Program-made: the position numbers and the translations under genes
Shown here: piece after piece, positions 1 to 10,769 of the stretch
Numbering within the stretch: position 1 is the stretch's first letter
How the letters are laid out: each line of letters begins with the position of its first letter
The notes under the pieces: generated by a model
Seen by the model: only the letters and a program-made list of their open reading frames with translations
Told to the model about the DNA's origin: nothing
Databases searched by the model: none
Assembly: GCA_963556495.2 (NCBI GenBank)
Contig: OY747716.1
Span: 17,558,540 to 17,622,539 of the forward strand
Length of the DNA: 64,000 nucleotides
From: Valencia hispanica
Lineage: Eukaryota; Chordata; Actinopteri; Cyprinodontiformes; Valenciidae
Direction: 5' to 3'

Positions 1-29
1 ATCTGATGGTTGATATATTGTCCATCCAG

Positions 30-210
30 CTGGAAAAACTTCTGACCTATGAGAAATTCGTGGAGTGGACTCATCCAGACAAGATGGAACACCGTGAGGT
101 TAAGGTGTGGCTCCCTCGATTCAAGCTGGAGGAGAAGTATGACCTGAACAACGTCCTGAGCAGCATGGGCATGGAGGACGCTTTTGATGAGACAAAGTGT
201 GATTTCTCTG
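30..210 (+). CDS. serpinb1-like: Serpin gene A, penultimate coding exon (LEI-like, clade B)
   Basis: This 181-nt exon encodes the helix-I to strand region of a clade-B serpin, a suicide inhibitor of serine proteases that acts mainly inside the cell. It reads [16 protein letters not shown], then [12 protein letters not shown] and DETKCDFSG. An acceptor AG lies at 28-29 and a donor GT at 211. Length and phase (in at phase 0, out at phase 1) match the homologous exons at 14952-15132 and 47195-47375. The upstream exons of this gene lie outside the window, so the start cannot be seen. The gene continues at 8391 after a very long intron. Family assignment is strong; whether it is the strict orthologue of mammalian SERPINB1 is inference. 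Confidence 0.9.
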
Positions 211-309
211 GTGAGACATGCTGGAGGCAGACATATATTTCATAAATAGTTTGCAGCAGTGATCTGTGTGTCACAGTTTAAGATTTTTGAAGAATAGCGA
301 AATTCACTG

Positions 310-385
310 ATCCAAATCAAAGTTTATTCATATAGCACTTTACACAGCCCAGAGGGTGACCAAAGTGCTTCACAGTAAAACAACA
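310..385 (+). repeat. Short LINE-type 3' tail
   Basis: The text 'tttattcatatagcac...caaagtgcttcacag' is the common fish non-LTR tail (…TTTATT…TATAGCAC…CAAAGTGCTTTACA). No coding part is attached. I see nothing else recognisable from here to about 690. Confidence 0.5.
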
Positions 386-689
386 TAAGGAAAAAAAATA
401 TAACTAAATCACTACATGACAGAGTGATTGCATTGAAGATGGGCAAGAACAGATTCAGGAAGACCATAACATAGGACTTCAAAATAATCTAACCTAGAAC
501 AGATTAATGCATAATTGGCTTTTTCAAGATTGTGGAGATTGAAGAGTGCCTTTGTTTTAGCCTGTAGGCATAGTTGAAAAAAGCTGGCTCTTACATCTGA
601 GTTAATGTGCTTGTTAAACTTCACTCTCCTGTCAAAGAGGACTCCATGATTTAATTTTTTTTTTCTTATTCTAATATAAATTTCTGGGG

Positions 690-1900
690 GTTTTATTTTC
701 TGATGTTACAAACACGGAGACGGAAAATAAAGGGGAAGAAAGAAAGAAGATGAAGAAGAGAGGTAGGAAACAAAAAGTCAAGAGAGAGGGTGAGTTGAAA
801 ATTTCAAGAGAGGAAGGGGAACAAAGAAAACACAAGAAAACATCGATGTCTGCCTCCATACCCACAGGACGACAGAGAGAGGGGAAAAATAAAAAACAAA
901 AACAACAAAAAGGAACATCGACAAAACAAACCAAACAATGTGAACTAAGAACTACACAACCAAATCACACAAAAATGGCTATAAACCTACAACAACAACG
1001 TAACTGAAAAACCTATGGTACAGATTAATCAAGATCTAGTAATGATAACCTCAGCCCAAGAATATATCTGTAAACACCGGAGACCTAACACCTGTGTGTA
1101 TGTGTGTGAGCATGGTGGGGCATATAAGGTTTCTCCATACGGGTGTTCGATAGCTGGTGTGAGGAACCATCGAACCATCTCCCAGGGATCGACGCAGACA
1201 TGAAGGAGATCGGAGACACAGATGTCCAAAGGACCCCCAGAGCCCCAGGCGGACCAGCGCAAGGCTGACCGCATCCCCCAAGAGAGGAGCAGAGGAGAAC
1301 CCCAGGGAGACATCCAGCAGCTACAATGCAGGGGCCCGGGGGGCCACAGTGAAGAGCCCATGGGCTCCCCCGGCAACTGGCTACACCAGGGCGGGCCCGG
1401 CCATGGACCCGGAGAGCTGGGGCCCCGGGGCGCCCCAGCCCTCAGCACGGACCCAATCAGGCCCCCCCGCCGCCGCGGGGGCCACGACCAGCCGCCACGC
1501 GCCTCCGCCACCCCAGGCCAATTCCCACCGCCGACACCCCAGCGCCCCACCCCTGCCACACGTCGGCGCACCCCACCGATGGCCGCAGTGGACGGACGGC
1601 ATCCCCAGGCCAAGCCCAGCCACCACCTGGAAACCAAGTTGTACCAGCTCCTGAATCCTGATCCCGTGCAACGCAGAGCGCCGAAACAAGGCATCCAACA
1701 AAGGCCAGGGCCAGTCAAACTCGCCAATGAACTAACCACGCACGAAACACACAGAACAGGTGATCAAACGAGCAGAGACGCTGGATCCGTATCCCGCCGA
1801 GCCACCGAACAGGCACCACCCAACAATCCCAAAACTCAGACCAACAGCCAGAGGCGGAGCCCGACATTTTATACACCAGGAGTGGAGTGCACCAGCTGGT
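690..1900 (-). repeat. GC-rich dispersed repeat, copy 1 (shared with 60240-60930)
   Basis: Read on the minus strand, this stretch aligns well with 60240-60930 on the plus strand. Shared blocks include the text around 'gggcccctgca', the 'ccatctcccagg' region, the pyrimidine-rich tract and the end 'aacatcagaaaataaaa'. The two copies therefore lie in opposite orientation. The part at 1340-1700 is strongly GC-rich and CpG-rich. Several long open frames run through it on both strands, but none shows a recognisable domain and they look like a consequence of base composition. It may be the 5' or non-coding part of a retroelement; the class is not clear to me. Confidence 0.55.
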
Positions 1901-2294
1901 CGTACGCCCCGGTGTAACCTTAAGTCCGACGTATATTTGAAATTTCCGCCCAACTCAATGTTTGGACGAGTGCACCACTCAGGCGTAAGCCCTTTTCGAA
2001 GCTACGCCCAGGTGTAACTTTTACGCCTAGCATGGACCAAGCGTAAGTTGAAAGTTCTGACTAGTATCCATGACAATAATCATTTTCCATCATCACTCTA
2101 CAGCCATTGGTAGAGGCATTACTAGACCTTTAAACAATGGCAGCGAGGCGTCTTATTTACAGACTTGGGCAGGAAAGGGCATTTAGAATTTTCAGGACCA
2201 GGCATTTTCAAAAAAGGGAAAAAAAGAAAAAAAAAGAAAATTTAATAAATTAACTTTCTCCTCCTCTTAAGGACATCTATACAGGACGTCTACA
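1900..2294. other. No gene seen
   Basis: This stretch contains short repeated words such as 'ggcgtaag', 'acgcc' and 'aggtgtaa' in both orientations (1885-2045), suggestive of the end of a repeat. It then runs into A-rich sequence. No coding or RNA feature is supported. Confidence 0.4.
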
Positions 2295-3453
2295 CAGGTC
2301 CTTCTAAAAAAATTAGCATATTGTGATAAAGTTCATTCTTTTCCATAATGTAATGATAAAAATTAAACTTTCATATATTTTAGATTCATTGCACACCAAC
2401 TGAAATATTTCAGGTCTTTTATTGTTTTGAAACTGATGATTTTGGCATACAGCTCATGAAAACCCAAAATTCCTATCTCAAAAAATTAGCATATCATGAA
2501 AAGGTTCTCTAAACGAGCTATTAACCTAATCATCTGAATCAACTAATTAACTCTAAACACCTGCAAAAGATTCCTGAGGCTTTTAAAAACTCCCAGCCTG
2601 GTTCATTACTCAAAACCGCAATCATGGGTAAGACTGCCGACCTGACTGCTGCCCAGAAGGCCATCATTGACACCCTCAAGCAAGAGGCTAAGACACAAAG
2701 AAATTTCTGAACGAATAGGCTGTTCCCAGAGTGCTGTACCAAGGCACCTCAGCCATGTCAGCTGCTGGTGTTGGTCCACTGTGTTTTATCAAGGGCAGGG
2801 TCAATGCAGCTAGCTATCAGGAGATTTTGGAGCACTTCATGCTTCCATCTGCTGAAAAGCTTTATGGAGATGAAGATTTCATTTTTCAGCACGACCTGGC
2901 ACCTGCTCACAGTGCCAAAACCACTGGTAAATGGTTTACTGACCATGGTATTACTGTGCTCAATTGGCCTGCCAACTCTCCTGACCTGAACCCCATTGAA
3001 AATCTGTGGGATATTGTGAAGAGGAAGTTGAGAGACGCAAGACCCAACACTGAGCTTAAGGCTGCTATCGAAGCATCCTGGGCCTCCATAACACCTCAGC
3101 AGTGCCACAGGCTGATTGCCTCCATGCCACGCCGCATTGAAGCAGTCATTTCTGCAAAAGGATTCCTGACCAAGTATTGAGTGCATAACTGAACATAATT
3201 ATTTGAAGGTTGACTTTTTTGTATTAAAAACACTTTTCTTTTATTGGTTGGATGAAATATGTAAATTTTTTGAGATACGAATTTTTGGGTTTTCATGAGC
3301 TGTATGCCAAAATCATCCGTTTTAAAACAATAAAAGACCTGAAATATTTCAGTTGGTGTGCAATGAATCTAAAATATATGAAAGTTTAATTTTTATCATT
3401 ATGGAAAAGAATGAACTTTATCACAATATGCAAAGTTTTTTTAGAAGGACCTG
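2295..3453 (+). mobile_element. Tc1/mariner element, internally deleted, with long inverted repeats
   Basis: Both ends begin with CAGGTCCTTCTAAAAAAA (the right end as its reverse complement, ending ggacctg at 3453 followed by TA). The inverted repeats extend about 200 bp: 'gtgataaagttcattctttt' recurs inverted near 3395-3425 and 'tttcaggtcttttattg' inverted near 3330-3350. A transposase start (atgggtaagactgcc) is at 2625, but the middle of the gene is missing. This is a typical fish Tc1 copy sitting in the gene A intron. It cannot make a full transposase, though its ends could still be mobilised in trans. Confidence 0.9.
2625..3180 (+). pseudogene. Tc1-like transposase, DDE domain remnant
   Basis: The N-terminal helix-turn-helix start (MGKTADLTAAQKA) is present from 2625 and continues to about 2750. 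A deletion then joins it, out of frame, to the C-terminal half that is open from 2731 to 3180. That half keeps the second catalytic Asp in FQHDLAPAHS and the catalytic Glu in SPDLNPIENLWD. The first catalytic Asp and the rest of the DNA-binding domain are gone, so the enzyme is dead. It stops at TGA 3178-3180. Confidence 0.88.
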
Positions 3454-4345
3454 TATTTATTAAATATACATAATTATGGGATTATTGGGTCAAATTAAAT
3501 GATTCAGGGGTCTGCAAAAGCAAGGGACAAGCATTTCCACCATTTTTGTAGAATGACACAAGTGCTGCGTACAAACACATACAGTGGCGCTAGTGCCGGA
3601 ACTCGGATCATACCAAAATTAGGGAGGAATTTACGTGCTATGTGTGTAGTTTTTGTTTTATACAGTTGTCAGTCAGACATCTTACTATGAAAAAATACAC
3701 ACTTCAAAAGACCTTGGGCTTCCGGGGCTTCCACCCCCCCCGCTCCGCCGATGCCAACAGCAATTTGGTGGGGGGGCGGGGGTGAGATTAAGAAAATCTA
3801 AAACTCTTGCTGGCATTTGTAATTCAACTGTGTTGACCCTAAATGTACCTTTTATAATATATTTAATTTCTTGATATTCTAAGAATTTGTTTTTATTAAT
3901 TACATATTGTGTAATTAATGTATTAAATGGGATAAAGTCTGTTCCTTCAAATATATGTTTCAGGTATTCAATTCCTTTACACCTCCAGTCTGAAAAATGT
4001 ATCAAGCATTTTTTTGCAAGATGTCTGGGTTATTCCAGATGGGTATATGTCTACATGGGATTAGTGTGGACTCTGTCGTTTTTAGAAACTCCCACCATGC
4101 TGTCAGAGAGGAGCTGACTCCATGATTTTTAAGTAAGGGGCGAGAAAGATGTAGTCTGATGATAAGGAGGTACAGTAGACAGAGTTTAAGAGGAAAGCAG
4201 TATGCAATGAGGCATATTGTTATATTCAGATATAAAAGATTCCTAATTATCTTTAACAGAGCTTAAAGAGCAACTCATCCCCAAATCAACTTTTTTTGCT
4301 GTTAAGCTGTATAAATTCTCTCACTTTCACAGATTATAACAAGCA
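3454..4345. other. No gene seen; low-complexity C/G tracts
   Basis: The region is AT-rich except for short C-run and G-run tracts at 3732-3783 ('ccaccccccccgctccgcc', 'ggtgggggggcggggg'). Open frames here are short and have no domain resemblance. It is probably decayed repeat within the gene A intron. Confidence 0.4.
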
Positions 4346-4715
4346 ATAAGATTAGTTACCATAACTATGCAGATGATACTCAGCTCTACATTACAATGGT
4401 ACCAGGTGACTTTGAACCCATCCAAACACTATGTAAATACATTGATCAAATCAATGCATGGATGTACCATGACTTTCTCCAGCTGAAAAGAAACAAAACT
4501 GAAGGAGTTGTTTTTGGACCTGAAGAGGAACTATCAAGATTAAGTACACATGTTCAGTTAATCCAGCCGGAAACTACTGATCAGCAGCATTCAGTTTCTA
4601 TGCTTCTCTTTTCCGAAAATAAAACTTTCAGACGACTGTAAAGCTGCTGAAACACTGAATTCATTTAAATCAAAGCTAAAAACCCATTTGTATAGAGCTG
4701 CATTTAATTGATTAC
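4346..4715 (+). pseudogene. LINE reverse transcriptase relic (YADD box)
   Basis: Translation on the plus strand gives HNYADDTQLYITMVP, then INAWM, FLQLKRNKTEGVVFGP, which is the YADD catalytic box and thumb start of a fish non-LTR reverse transcriptase. Further on, LNSFKSKLKTHLYRAAF is the usual C-terminal end of such ORFs. The sequence between is shortened. This is a 5'-truncated, internally deleted LINE fragment inside the gene A intron. Confidence 0.75.
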
Positions 4716-4780
4716 TAATAGCTGGAATGTCATAATGGTATGGTTCTTTATGTATTCAATCTTTCTTTCTGTTTTTATTC

Positions 4781-7760
4781 AAATTCAAATTCAAAAATAC
4801 TTTATTGATCCCAGAGGGAAATGAAGTGTTGTTGTAGCTCATATAATTAATTCTTTAAGGAGTTGTTGTAGATAATGATGGCTGTGGGTAGGAAGGATTT
4901 CATGTAGCGGTCTGTATCGCAGTGAAACTGAAGAGGCCTCCGATAGAAGACACTCTGTTGTTGTAGTATGACAATCTCATGAAGAGGATGCTCAGGGTTG
5001 TCCATAATTTTTTTGATTTTATGAAAAATCATTCTTTGCATCATCATCTCCAGTGGTTCCACAGTAGTGTCAAGAACAGAACCAGCCTTCTTCATCAGGT
5101 TGTTGAGCCTTTTTAAGTCCCTGGCTTTGATGTTGCTACCCCAACAGATGATGGCTGAAGAGATGACACTCTCCACAACAGACTTGTAGAAAATTTGCAG
5201 CATCTTGCTGCAAACCTTGAAGGATCTAAGCTTCCTCCAGAAGTACAGTCTGCTCTGTCTCTTCTTGTAGACGGTTTCACTGTTCAGTTTCCAGTCCAGT
5301 CTGTTGTCAATGTGAAATCCGAGGTATTTATACTCCTCAACCACCTCCACTTCTTCTCCCATGATGGAAACAGTATTTGACTTATCCCTGCTTCTTCTGA
5401 AATCTACAATAATCTCCTTTGTTTTATTCACATTCAAAGTAAGACGATTGTTTCCACACCATGTTACAAAGCGGTCCACCAGCTCTCTGTATTCAGCTTC
5501 TTGTCCATCTCTGATACATCCGACAATTGCAGAGTCATCTGAGTATTTCTGCAGATGACAGGTCTGTGATTTGTACTGGAAGTCTGAGGTGTACTGTACA
5601 GAGTGAAAATGAAAGGTGAGAGTACGGTCCCCTGTGGTGCTCCTGTGCTGCTGACCACCTGGTTTGACACACAATTCAACTTTTTTTCAGGTAGACATTT
5701 ATCCAGGTGATTGTTGAGGACTCCACCTGTGTCTTCAGGAGTTTCTGACAAAGCAAATCAGTCTGAATTGTGTTAAATGCACTGGAGAAATCAAAGAACA
5801 TAGAACATCCTCACAGTGCTGCCTGCTTTGTCCAGATGAGAGTGGGTGGGTTGAAGCAGGTGGATGATTGCATCTTCAACTCCAACTCCACAGCGATAAG
5901 CAAGCTGCAGCGGGTCCTGATATGTTCTTGTTTGCTTACTCAGGGGTGCCAATATGAGTCTTTCCAGGACCTTCATGATCTGGGATGTCAGGGCAACAGT
6001 TCTATAGTCATTGATGACTGATGGGTGAGTTCTCTTTGGTACTGGGACAAGGCAGGATGTCTTCCACAACATTGGAACCTTCTCTTGGCTCAGGCAAAGG
6101 TTGAAGAGTTGCTGCAGAATTCCACAGAGCTGCTCTGCACAGGCCTTCAGGACTCTGGGCCTGACACCGTCTGGAGCTGCAGCCTTGTTCCGGTTCAGTT
6201 TCTCCAGCTGCCTCTTCACCTGACTTTTGGGACAGAAAAGTGGGAGGCAAAGGGGGTAGCAGCATTTCCTGACTTGGTTGAAGTCAAACTTGTGGAATTA
6301 GAAGAGTCCATGCTTGAGGTGAAGGATAAAACATCTGAGGTGTAACAGGAAAGCTGTTGGTCAGAGGAGGGTGAGATGTCTGTTTGGCTGGGAACAGGAG
6401 AGGAGGATGCTGAGCTAGGTCCTGAATTGAACCTTTTGAAGAATGTGTTCAGTTCATTGGCTCTGTCCAGACTTCCATCTACCCAATCCTTCCTGTCCTT
6501 AAAGCCTGTGATATTTTTCATTCCTGACCAAACATCTCTGATATTGTTCCTCTGCAGTTTGTTCTCCAGCTTCTTCCTGTATGCCTCTTTGATGTATCTG
6601 ATCTTGACCTAAAGTTGCTTCTGTATACTCCTCCGTAATTCCCTGTCTCCATCCCTGAAGGCTCTTTTTTTCTTGTCTAGCAGTTCCTTCAGGTCACTGG
6701 TGAACCAGGGTTTATTATTAGGGAAGCATCTCATTGTTCTGGCAGGGATGATGTTGTCATCACAGAAGTTTATATAGTCAGTCATGCACTCAGTCATGGC
6801 ATTAATGTCCTCTCCATGTGCTTGGCAAAGAGTCATCCAGTCTGTGGTCGCAAAACAACCCTGCAGGACTTCTTCAGCTTCATGTGACCATTTTTTCACA
6901 GTTTTCTTTGTCATAGGTTGCCTCTGAACAAGTGGTTTATATTTTGAGCAGAGAAAAACAACATTGTGATCTGATTGTCCGAAAGGAGGTCTTGGTTTGG
7001 ACATGTATGCATCCTTTACATTTGCATAAAACAAATCCAAGGTCTTGTTTTATCTTGTGGAGCAGTTGACAAACTGTTGAAATGTTGGAACTGTAGTAGA
7101 GAACGAGGCATGATTAAAATCACCAGATATTGCCACAAATGCTTTGGGGTGCTGGGTCTGTAGCTTAGCAACAACAGAACTGATGACATCACATGCATTG
7201 TCGGCAACGACTGAAGGTGGAATGTAAACAACTGCCAAAATAACACTGGTGAACTCTCTTGGTAAATAATATGGACGAAAACTTACTGCCAAGAGTTCAA
7301 TATCTGGGCTGCAGAGACGACACTTCACAGCAACATGTCCTGGATGACACAATCTGTTGTTGACAAGCACTGGTACTCCACCTCCTTTTCTTTTCCTGCT
7401 CGTCTTCAGATCTCTGTCTGCTCCTACAGTCAGGAAGCCTGGCAGAGAGACGATGGAGTCGGGGATATGATCCTGTAGCCACGTCTCAGTAAAACACATA
7501 ACATTGCATTCCCGATACTCTGGCTGAGTACTTAAAGGGCTTGGAGTTTATCCATCTTGTTAGCCAATGATCTCACGTTGCCCATTATGATTGATGGAAG
7601 AGATGGTTTGAACTTCCTCCTTCTCTGTCTCCTTTTGCCTCCTGCTCTGCATCCACGTTTCCTCCTTCTTAACTCTTATGGGATTTGTGGCTTCAGTTAA
7701 GGTATTATTTCAGCTTTTGCAATGTTTATCAGCTGCTCCTGGCTGTAAACTACATTGTTG
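4781..7760 (-). mobile_element. Decayed LINE, CR1/L2 group, in gene A intron
   Basis: On the minus strand the order is endonuclease, then reverse transcriptase, then a 3' tail. The tail, read in reverse, is 'ccctctgggatcaataaagtatt', typical of fish CR1/L2-type LINEs. The endonuclease start is visible near 7600 as GNVRSLANKMDKLQA and the element fades upstream of about 7700. The body is split over at least six frame segments and is inactive. The element lies antisense to serpin gene A, as intronic LINEs that are tolerated often do. Confidence 0.85.
4847..7700 (-). pseudogene. LINE ORF2 remnant (endonuclease and reverse transcriptase)
   Basis: From the 5' side (high coordinates): CFTETWLQD and ISGDFNH (7050-7499) are endonuclease motifs, and FGQSDHNVV (6609-7040) is the endonuclease C-terminal SDH motif. 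NKAAAPDGV (5791-6219) opens the reverse transcriptase. GAPQGTVLSPFIF (about 5620) is RT motif B. YSDDSAIVG is the catalytic box, with the first Asp position occupied by Ser-Asp-Asp. NRLTLNVNKTKEI and YKYLGFHID follow. Frame changes near 5660, 5760, 6220, 6560 and 7045 break the protein. It ends at 4847. Confidence 0.85.
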
Positions 7761-8390
7761 CCATGGTTATGAATCATAACAAGTTATCACAAAGTGAAAA
7801 ATTAACAGCAAAAATCCTTCCAGCCTCACAGCACCAAAAAATAGAAAGTATACAGGTTAAATAAATGCAATCTTCCTCAAGAAAACAGAAGAACCAATGT
7901 ACAAAAACCTGAACTTAATATGTAGTCAACAGAGCCACTCCAACATCCAGCCACCCTGAGTAGTGCAATTCTAGAATTCAAAATAATAAGAATTATTGTT
8001 TTAATGTTGCATTTATTATTTTCCCAAATCATGTAAAGCACTTTTAATTGCCTTGTTGCTGAAACTGTGCTATACAAATAAATTGGCCTTGCCTGACTTC
8101 TAATTGAGGTTACCTTGTGAATAAAGAAATTAAGAAAACTATCACAAGTGGGGTTTGATGGAACAACAGTGGTGAGTCAATAATTGCAAACAAAATCTCT
8201 GGCTAGTTACTGTTTGCGGAAATAACAGAAGACAGATATTGAGGCTCAGCAGCTTTTACATCTTCTTGGTAACTTTCTTGGCAATCTCTTAGAATGTCAA
8301 ATCTGTGACAAAAGTCAGAACTTTCATAATCATTTTGTTCTGCATTTATGGGCTGTAGTCCTTAAATTCCTTTTTTCTCACCTGGGACAG
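7760..8390. repeat. LINE 3' tail and unassigned intron sequence
   Basis: At 8025-8095 'catgtaaagcacttttaattgccttg' followed by 'ctatacaaataaattggcct' is another fish LINE tail. The remainder up to the acceptor at 8390 shows no recognisable element and resembles the short intron of genes B and C only near the splice site. Confidence 0.5.
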
Positions 8391-8617
8391 GTATGTCTGG
8401 CCACAAGGAGCTATTTCTGTCCAAAGTCTCCCACAAGGCTTTTGTGGAAGTGAATGAGGAGGGAACTGAAGCTGCTGCTGCCAATGCTTGCATCATAAAG
8501 CTGACATGTTTCAAGGTTTTACCAAGGTTCACTGCTGACCACCCCTTCCTCTTCTTCATCCGCCATAACCCTACCATGAGCGTTCTCTTTGCTGGACGCT
8601 TCTGCACCCCTAAATGA
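8391..8617 (+). CDS. serpinb1-like: Serpin gene A, last coding exon with reactive-centre loop
   Basis: The exon opens after an AG at 8389-8390, completes the Gly codon begun in the previous exon, and ends with TGA at 8615-8617. It carries the serpin signature: [14 protein letters not shown] is the hinge, followed by the loop and then [14 protein letters not shown] and LFAGRFC. There are 24 residues from the first E of EEGTE to the FTADH motif, the same spacing as I recall for mammalian LEI. The exon is 227 nt, 12 nt longer than its counterparts in genes B and C. The Ala-rich hinge fits an inhibitory serpin. Residues around P1 (roughly IIKLTCFK) differ completely from genes B and C, so the target protease should differ. 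Confidence 0.9.
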
Positions 8618-9194
8618 GATCTGTGTCCTTCAGAGCCGAGTATGGTGAAAGGTGAGGATTAGTTCAGCTACAGACACATTTTTCATTTCTCAATAGAAGA
8701 AGGCTCATCATTCTTCAGTAGTACTCAGTATCTTTAACATGATGAATAACAAACGCAACTCAATTGTTGATCATAAACTACACTATTCTAACAATTCCAA
8801 CATTTAATGGCAATATATCATCTGCTTTTTTAAAAATAGTCTTTGTGAAAACAAAATCAAGATTCAATTTCTCAATTAAATGCAGCAGAAAGGGTGTTAA
8901 TTCAGGTTATAAATGCCTCTTAGGGAGCAAATATCTGATTGCTGGTTTGATCAAAGTCAAATCAACAAATTTCACTTTTATGTTTTCACTTTTATGTTTT
9001 ATCTGCAGAAAATAAGATGAATTACTGCCTTTTTTAAATAACTTTGTCTCACGTCCTCAGTGCGATCATCTGGACATGATGAAGGAGCTGCTGCTGTGTC
9101 TGAAGCTGTGGGCCAAGTGGTTCATGATGTTAAGCTTTGCTAACGCTGATATATAACAGTGTTACTGAAAGTTAAATATTCATGTTTGTTTTGC

Positions 9195-9200
9195 AATAAA
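9195..9200 (+). promoter_or_regulatory. Candidate polyadenylation signal of serpin gene A
   Basis: AATAAA lies 578 bp after the gene A stop codon, in a sequence 'tgcaataaaacatt' followed by a T-rich stretch (ttttatgttttactt), a plausible downstream element. It would give a 3' UTR of about 0.6 kb. No transcript evidence is available here. Confidence 0.5.
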
Positions 9201-9249
9201 ACATTAATTGCGTGAGTCATCTTTTATGTTTTACTTCCTTTAAACTTAC

Positions 9250-10130
9250 TTTACTCAATATCATGTTCTCATCCAGGGGTTTCAAAACATTTTAGCCCAC
9301 CACCATACAAAATGTGTTTCTCATACATTAACTCATACAGTTAAAAGTAACAAGTTGGAAGTATAATGAAAACAGCAAAAACATCTCTACAACTGGGCTG
9401 TTATTTAACTATTAATTAGTATGAAACACATATGTCAATGAAATAATAATGTGACAAGATCTCAGGTGTTTTGTTCTGAAGAAGATTTGCAACCATGTCT
9501 GTGGTTGTGTCTTTTATTTTTGTGAGCATGTTTGCATTGTAACTGTAATATGAGACTCATCACTGATAGAATTCTGCCTTCCTTCAGGATCTTTTTCATC
9601 AACTCTGCTTTTTCAAGGTTGGGATTCTTTAGGTTGGATTTCTTTATGGCTGCTTTGCAGGTATCTGTTGGTGTCATAAAATGAATCTTCTAGCCGGTAT
9701 TTCAGCATTTTACAGCTGTCTGCACAAACAAGGAGTGTCACCACTTTGGCTTTGGACAGATAAGAACAAGAAACATCATTTGTTCATGGGAATTTCGGCC
9801 AAAAACTAGGTGTCAAGACTAAAGTACTACCTCTGAAGTATTGTTTTCCTCTCCATTAAACTTTCTCTCTACATTAAACTATAGTTGAAAACCTAAACTA
9901 TAAACCATAAGCTGGTAAATCAATATAAATATTACCTAAAAATAAATGTCACAGGTCCCAGTTTTTCATCTGATTACCTGGAAACACCTCAGGTTATACA
10001 TCTGCGTCTCTGCTTTTAAATAGGATTGTCCTAATGCCTATGAAAAATGAAATATGATCTGATAAAAATAAAAAGCACAAAGTTGAATGAGTTTCAACTT
10101 GCCAGTTCCAATGAACAATACGTCATTGCT
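9250..10130. other. Spacer between serpin genes A and B
   Basis: This is AT-rich sequence with no supported gene or clear repeat. A minus-strand open frame of 71 codons at 9462-9677 has no domain resemblance. The spacing places gene B head-to-tail behind gene A, as in tandem clade-B serpin clusters. Confidence 0.45.
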
Positions 10131-10261
10131 AAAAACCTGTTGGCTGTACCGACCTCACTCAAAAGAACCAATCACAACAGAGCTTTGACACGCGGAAATG
10201 AAAACATGTTCCCTTTAAGGGCACGTGCCGACTTGAGTGTGCTCACCTAAATATGATACTG
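10130..10261 (+). promoter_or_regulatory. Putative promoter of serpin gene B
   Basis: A CCAAT box is present at about 10158 (gaaccaatcac). A GGAAATGAAAAC word at about 10195-10206 resembles paired GAAA half-sites used by IRF/ETS-type factors. A weak TATA-like aaatatgata lies near 10248. The proposed first exon follows. These are motif matches only; the start site is inferred from the downstream donor. Confidence 0.35.
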
Positions 10262-10324
10262 CAAAGGGAAGTCTCTCTGCCACATAAACAGTCCTGATCA
10301 CGTCAAGGCAACAAGTATCTTTCA
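10262..10324 (+). other. serpinb1-like: Serpin gene B, proposed non-coding exon 1
   Basis: Clade-B serpin genes have a non-coding first exon. Here 'aagtatctttca' is followed by a strong donor gtaagt at 10325, and the coding exon 2 acceptor is 263 bp downstream. The 5' end is a guess based on the TATA-like word. Confidence 0.4.
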
Positions 10325-10587
10325 GTAAGTAAAGTTTCTTCATAATTCTCTAAGGAAAATGAAAATTATGGTGTTTAATAGCTAAATGGTTGTTATTACA
10401 TTAATAGGACCTAGTCACACAGAGATGTACGAAAAATAGTTTATTACTCTGACTGTGTTAGAAACTGTAATTAAAGATTCACCATTGAGTCTATGCAAAC
10501 ATGACGATCAGTCTGGATCAAGCAATGAAAACTGTGAAGAAAGTCATGCAGCTGTAAAATTACTTTTTTATCCTTGGTTTATATTAG

Positions 10588-10769
10588 ACACCATGGCACC
10601 ACCCAGCCCTCTATCCAAGGCCAACACCACCTTCTGTCTGGCTCTGCTCAGAGAGCTGAGTGAGGACAACAACACTGCAAACATCTTCTTCTCTCCTTTC
10701 AGCATCTCTTCAGCTCTGGCTATGGTGATGCTGGGAGCCAGAGGCAACACAGCCACTCAGATATCAGAG
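10588..10769 (+). CDS. serpinb1-like: Serpin gene B exon 2 (first coding exon)
   Basis: The acceptor is 'tatattag' ending 10587. Five UTR bases precede ATG at 10593. The exon encodes the N-terminus through helix [27 protein letters not shown] and [12 protein letters not shown]. It ends in phase 0 before gtcatt at 10770. Confidence 0.88.

Larger units (their letters stand above)
211..8390 (+). other. 8.2-kb intron of serpin gene A, filled with repeats
   Basis: The same intron is only 315 bp in gene B and 324 bp in gene C. The extra length is explained by a GC-rich dispersed repeat, a Tc1-like element, a short forward LINE relic, a long reverse LINE and several LINE tails. These are listed separately. 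The donor (gtgaga at 211) and acceptor (ggacag ending 8390) are normal, so splicing across the intron is plausible. Confidence 0.75.

Noticed and set aside
1029..1739. 236-codon minus-strand frame and overlapping plus-strand frames at 1222-1917 and 1349-1654
   Set aside because: They lie in a GC-rich dispersed repeat where stops are rare in several frames at once. The composition is Pro/Gly/Arg/Trp-rich without a domain, and the second copy at 60059-60589 does not keep the same frame.
9055..9145. Possible extra exon after gene A (CDHLDMMKELLLCLKLWAKWF)
   Set aside because: It follows an AG and precedes a polyadenylation signal, but gene A already has a complete C-terminus and stop. It most likely lies in the 3' UTR.
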